Below are positions 61,318-64,000 of a stretch of DNA of 64,000 nt, one piece after another. The notes under the pieces were generated by a model. That model did no database searches. It was given only the letters and a program-made list of their open reading frames with translations, and had not been told where the DNA came from. Numbering within the stretch: position 1 is the stretch's first letter; every line of letters begins with the position of its first letter. The translations under genes were made by a program, and so were the position numbers. Origin of the DNA: Rugosibacter sp. GTDB lineage: Bacteria > Pseudomonadota > Gammaproteobacteria > Burkholderiales > Rhodocyclaceae. Where the stretch lies: NCBI GenBank assembly GCA_030645365.1, contig JAUSMB010000081.1, positions 1 to 64,000 on the forward strand, read 5' to 3'.

Positions 61318-63258
61318 GTGATTCTGCTTCGTAATCTTGGTTTTTCCCGCAATGGCGACCCGCTGGTTGAAGGCGCTTCCTTGCAAATTCACCCCGGCTG
61401 GAAAATCGGTTTGACCGGTGCCAATGGCTGCGGAAAATCATCCTTTCTGGCCTTGCTGCGCGGCGAATTGCATGCCGACCGGGGAGACCTGGAGCGCCCC
61501 AACAGCTGGGTGTTGGCGCACGTGGCACAAGACACACCCGCCCTGCCCGACGCTGCACTAGAGTTTGTGCTCGACGGCGATGTCGAGTTGCGCCAGATTG
61601 AGCGGGAATTAACCATCGCTGAACAACATTACGAAGATGAAGGCGAAGCACACGCCGCAGGCGAAAAAATCGGCCTGCTGCATTCACGCCTCTCCGAGAT
61701 TGACGGCTATGCTGCCCGCGCCCGCGCTGCGGCCTTGATGCACGGCCTGGGCTTTACCGATGAAGACTTCGCCCGCCCGGTGGCGGAATTCTCCGGCGGC
61801 TGGCGTGTGCGGCTGAATCTTGCTCGTGCGTTGATGTGCCGCTCCGACTTGCTGCTGCTCGATGAACCCACCAACCACCTCGATCTGGATGCAATTTTGT
61901 GGCTGGAAACCTGGCTCAAAAGTTACCAGGGCACGCTGATCTTGATCTCGCACGATCGCGATTTTCTGGATGGCGTTTGCAGCCATATCGTGCATGTAGA
62001 AAACCAGCGCATGCAGCTCTTCACGGGCAATTATTCCGCCTGCGAGCGCGCCCGCGCCGAGCGCTTGGCGAATGACATGGCGATGGCCGAAAAACAGCGC
62101 CGACAAGCCGCCCACTTGCAAAACTATATCGACCGTTTTCGCGCCAAGGCCTCCAAAGCGCGCCAGGCGCAAAGCCGCATCAAGATGCTGGAAAAAATGG
62201 GCGATATTGCCGCAGCACATATTGATACGCCGTTTAGCTTCAGCTTTCCCGAGCCCAGCGCTTTTTCTGATCCACTGATGGTGATCGACCGCGTAAAAAT
62301 CGGCTACAAAAATACAGCACCGATTCTTGAAAATCTCAATTTCAGCCTACGCCCCGATAGCCGCATTGGCCTGCTTGGCCGCAATGGCGCAGGCAAATCC
62401 ACGCTGATGAAATTGCTCGCCGGCGACATTCAACCCTTGGAAGGCACACGCGAAGAAGGCCGCAACCTGAAACTCGGCTATTTTGCCCAGCACCAGCTAG
62501 AACAACTGCGGCCAACCGAATCGCCCTTGTGGCACATGATTCATCAAGAGGCCGCCATGGGCAAGCAAACGCGCGAGCAGGATTTGCGCAACTATCTCGG
62601 CAGCTTTGATTTTCGCGGTGACATGGTGGATGCCCCCTGCGGCCGTTTTTCCGGCGGCGAGAAATCGCGCCTGGCGCTGGCGCTGATGATACGCACCGCG
62701 CCGAACCTGCTGCTGCTGGATGAACCGACCAACCATCTCGACCTGGAAATGCGCGAGGCGCTGACCATCGCCCTGCAGGAAACCGAAGCCGGTATGGTGC
62801 TGGTCTCTCACGACCGCCACTTGCTGCGCGCCACGTGCGATGAGCTGTGGCTGGTGGATAACGGCAAAGTGCAGTTGTTTGATGGCGACCTGGACGACTA
62901 TTCAGCTTGGCTGGCGGAAGAACGCAGCAAGGAAAAACGCAGTGCAAACAAGCCGGTGACGGTAGCAGTCACCTCTACGCCCACCACGAAAGTCTCCGCC
63001 GATGCGAATGAAAAGTCGGCGCTGGCGATACGGCAACCGCTCATTAAAGAAGCTGAAAAACTCGAAAAACAACTCGCCACCTGGCAAACAGAACTCGCTG
63101 CACTGGAAACCCGTTTGACCGACCCGACGCTCTACCACGCAGCGGATAAACCCCTGCTGCAAACGCTAACCCAGCGCCAGACACAGCTCAACAGCGACAT
63201 TGCCGCGAATGAAGAGCGCTGGCTTTCCCTGCAAGAGCAAATAGAGCAAGCCAGTTAA
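61318..63258 (+). CDS. ABC-F ATPase (YheS/Uup-type)
   Basis: 646 residues from the GTG at 61318, chosen because it opens the conserved ILLRNLGFSRNGDPLVEGAS. Upstream in-frame codons would add an atypical tail. Two nucleotide-binding domains: Walker A GANGCGKSSF and GRNGAGKSTL, signatures FSGGWRVRLNLARAL and FSGGEKSRLALALM, and LLLLDEPTNHLDLD in each. No membrane segments, as in ribosome-associated ABC-F proteins. A linker of Lys/Thr/Val-rich sequence and a coiled-coil tail follow. Repeat copy 11 codes for EKSALAIRQ in that linker. Confidence 0.87.
   Translation: MILLRNLGFSRNGDPLVEGASLQIHPGWKIGLTGANGCGKSSFLALLRGELHADRGDLERPNSWVLAHVAQDTPALPDAALEFVLDGDVELRQIERELTIAEQHYEDEGEAHAAGEKIGLLHSRLSEIDGYAARARAAALMHGLGFTDEDFARPVAEFSGGWRVRLNLARALMCRSDLLLLDEPTNHLDLDAILWLETWLKSYQGTLILISHDRDFLDGVCSHIVHVENQRMQLFTGNYSACERARAERLANDMAMAEKQRRQAAHLQNYIDRFRAKASKARQAQSRIKMLEKMGDIAAAHIDTPFSFSFPEPSAFSDPLMVIDRVKIGYKNTAPILENLNFSLRPDSRIGLLGRNGAGKSTLMKLLAGDIQPLEGTREEGRNLKLGYFAQHQLEQLRPTESPLWHMIHQEAAMGKQTREQDLRNYLGSFDFRGDMVDAPCGRFSGGEKSRLALALMIRTAPNLLLLDEPTNHLDLEMREALTIALQETEAGMVLVSHDRHLLRATCDELWLVDNGKVQLFDGDLDDYSAWLAEERSKEKRSANKPVTVAVTSTPTTKVSADANEKSALAIRQPLIKEAEKLEKQLATWQTELAALETRLTDPTLYHAADKPLLQTLTQRQTQLNSDIAANEERWLSLQEQIEQAS
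63010..63035 (+). repeat. Dispersed 26-bp repeat, copy 11
   Basis: GAAAAGTCGGCGCTGG, then CGAT, then ACGGCA: one mismatch in the last block. It lies in the linker of the ABC-F gene, read as EKSALAIRQ. Confidence 0.85.
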
Positions 63259-63273
63259 AAACAGCAAAGAAAC

Positions 63274-63340
63274 CACTGCATCAGTCCATTCGCCCTGCGC
63301 TTGTCGAAGGGCTTATCCCGCATGAAGAACTGATGCAGTG
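63274..63340. repeat. REP-like element flanked by 12-bp inverted repeats
   Basis: CACTGCATCAGT and its exact complement ACTGATGCAGTG flank a block containing CCATTCGCCCTGCGCTTG and TCGAAGGGC. The inner part belongs to the GTTCGCCCTGAGC-like extragenic repeat found in many bacterial genomes. It is placed directly after the ABC-F stop and may end that transcript. Confidence 0.6.
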
Positions 63341-63369
63341 ATTCCCTAAAAAACCAGCGAGCCTGCCGC

Positions 63370-64000
63370 ATGATCGCCAACCTCCCCGCCCCATTCGATG
63401 ACGCGTGCACCGCCAGCGCAGCGCTCACAGGTTTGATCGCCCGCGAAATAAAAACCCAAGGCTGGATTTCATTCGCCCGTTACATGGAACTGGCCTTGTA
63501 CGCCCCTGGCCTCGGCTATTACGCGGGCGGCGCGCACAAGTTTGGCGATGCGCAATCCGGCGGCGACTTTCTCACCGCGCCGGAACTCACACCACTGTTT
63601 GGCCAGGCGCTCGCCCGGCAAGTGGCGCAAGTGCTGGCCGCGTCACAACCCTATGTCCTCGAAGCGGGCGCTGGCAGCGGGCGCCTGGCAGCGGACTTGT
63701 TGCTCGCGCTCGACACCTTGGGCCACGCCCCTGAACGCTATGAAATTCTCGAACTTTCTGGCGAGCTGCGCGCGCGCCAAGCCGCCACCATTGCCCAGCA
63801 CGCGCCACAACTTGTTAGCCGCGTGCACTGGCTGGATGTGCTGCCCGAAAAATTTTCCGGCTGCCTGATTGGCAACGAAGTGCTGGATGCCATGCCCACG
63901 CACACGTTGGTTTGGCGGCAAGACGGCGTTTTTGAATGCGGCGTGAGTTTGAACCCCGATGAAGAGAGCAATTCGCCTTTTATCATTACCGAACGTCCCG
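63370..64000 (+). CDS. MidA/NDUFAF7-type SAM-dependent methyltransferase (partial)
   Basis: The first 210 residues, cut by the window end. IAREIKTQGWISFARYMELA, LYAPGLGYYAGGAHKFGDAQ and GGDFLTAPELTPLFGQALAR match the conserved N-terminus of the MidA (COG1565) family. YVLEAGAGSGRLAADLL is the SAM-binding motif I and LIGNEVLDAMPTH the following motif. Eukaryotic NDUFAF7 methylates an arginine of complex I. Bacterial members are less studied. The ATG at 63370 has no strong ribosome site. The gene begins after the REP-like element. Confidence 0.83.
   Translation, partial: MIANLPAPFDDACTASAALTGLIAREIKTQGWISFARYMELALYAPGLGYYAGGAHKFGDAQSGGDFLTAPELTPLFGQALARQVAQVLAASQPYVLEAGAGSGRLAADLLLALDTLGHAPERYEILELSGELRARQAATIAQHAPQLVSRVHWLDVLPEKFSGCLIGNEVLDAMPTHTLVWRQDGVFECGVSLNPDEESNSPFIITERP

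Noticed and set aside
63660-63690. Possible extra copy of the 26-bp repeat (GCGGGCGCTGGCAGCGG)
   Set aside because: It is explained by the conserved SAM-binding motif EAGAGSGRL of the methyltransferase and lacks the second block ACGGCG.
1-64000. CRISPR arrays, tRNA/rRNA genes, insertion sequences, prophage genes
   Set aside because: None found: no regularly spaced direct repeats, no transposase, integrase or phage-like products, and no recognisable RNA gene sequence.

Overview
The window looks like a chromosomal segment of a betaproteobacterium, probably of the Rhodocyclales/Sterolibacteriaceae type. This is an inference from an exosortase A (XrtA) exopolysaccharide locus next to a large set of aromatic and acyl-CoA catabolism genes, not from a marker gene. 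No rRNA, tRNA, CRISPR array, transposase or transcriptional regulator gene was recognised in the 64 kb.

Region 1 (1-20.9 kb): a plus-strand membrane glycosyltransferase, then a long minus-strand operon reading from 20806 down to 1868. It is an XrtA/PEP-CTERM-associated polysaccharide cluster: export lipoprotein, chain-length protein, tyrosine kinase with a Gly-Tyr tail, outer-membrane protein, ATPase, deacetylase, FemAB protein, sugar transferases, fused XrtA-EpsI exosortase, O-antigen-ligase-like protein, two more deacetylases and a GNAT/CelD-like protein. Most junctions are 1-4 base stop/start overlaps. A 57-codon membrane protein gene (6303-6476) precedes the ligase gene.

Region 2 (21-31 kb, minus): an itaconate/citramalate-type cluster (MaoC hydratase, acyl-CoA dehydrogenase, class III CoA-transferase, MmgE/PrpD protein, CitE-like lyase) preceded by a thiolase, a 17-beta-HSD4-like SDR and a short citrate-synthase-fold protein, and followed by a 10-TM membrane protein. 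Region 3 (31-45.6 kb, minus): iorB-iorA 2-oxoacid oxidoreductase genes, two crotonases, then UbiX, a VAO-type flavoprotein, a VdcD-like zinc ribbon protein, a UbiD decarboxylase, an aldehyde dehydrogenase, a p-cresol-methylhydroxylase-type cytochrome c and flavoprotein, a Tat-signal protein and a meta-cleavage hydrolase. Together these could oxidise the para-alkyl group of a phenol to a carboxylate and remove it as CO2.

Region 4 (45.9-49.6 kb, plus): msbA, a GT4 glycosyltransferase and a polysaccharide deacetylase, an envelope block inside the catabolic genes. Region 5 (49.7-61.1 kb, minus): SDRs, aldehyde dehydrogenase, MaoC protein, thiolases, cupin, two extradiol dioxygenases, an orphan second IorA and a PaaG-like crotonase. 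Region 6 (61.3-64 kb, plus): an ABC-F ATPase and a MidA-type methyltransferase cut by the window end.

The most unusual signal is a 26-bp dispersed repeat (GAAAAGTCGGCGCTGG, four variable bases, ACGGCG) found about 11 times in both orientations. Three copies are intergenic. Eight lie inside genes in three different reading frames, mostly in linker or terminal positions, and one forms part of the cytochrome signal peptide.
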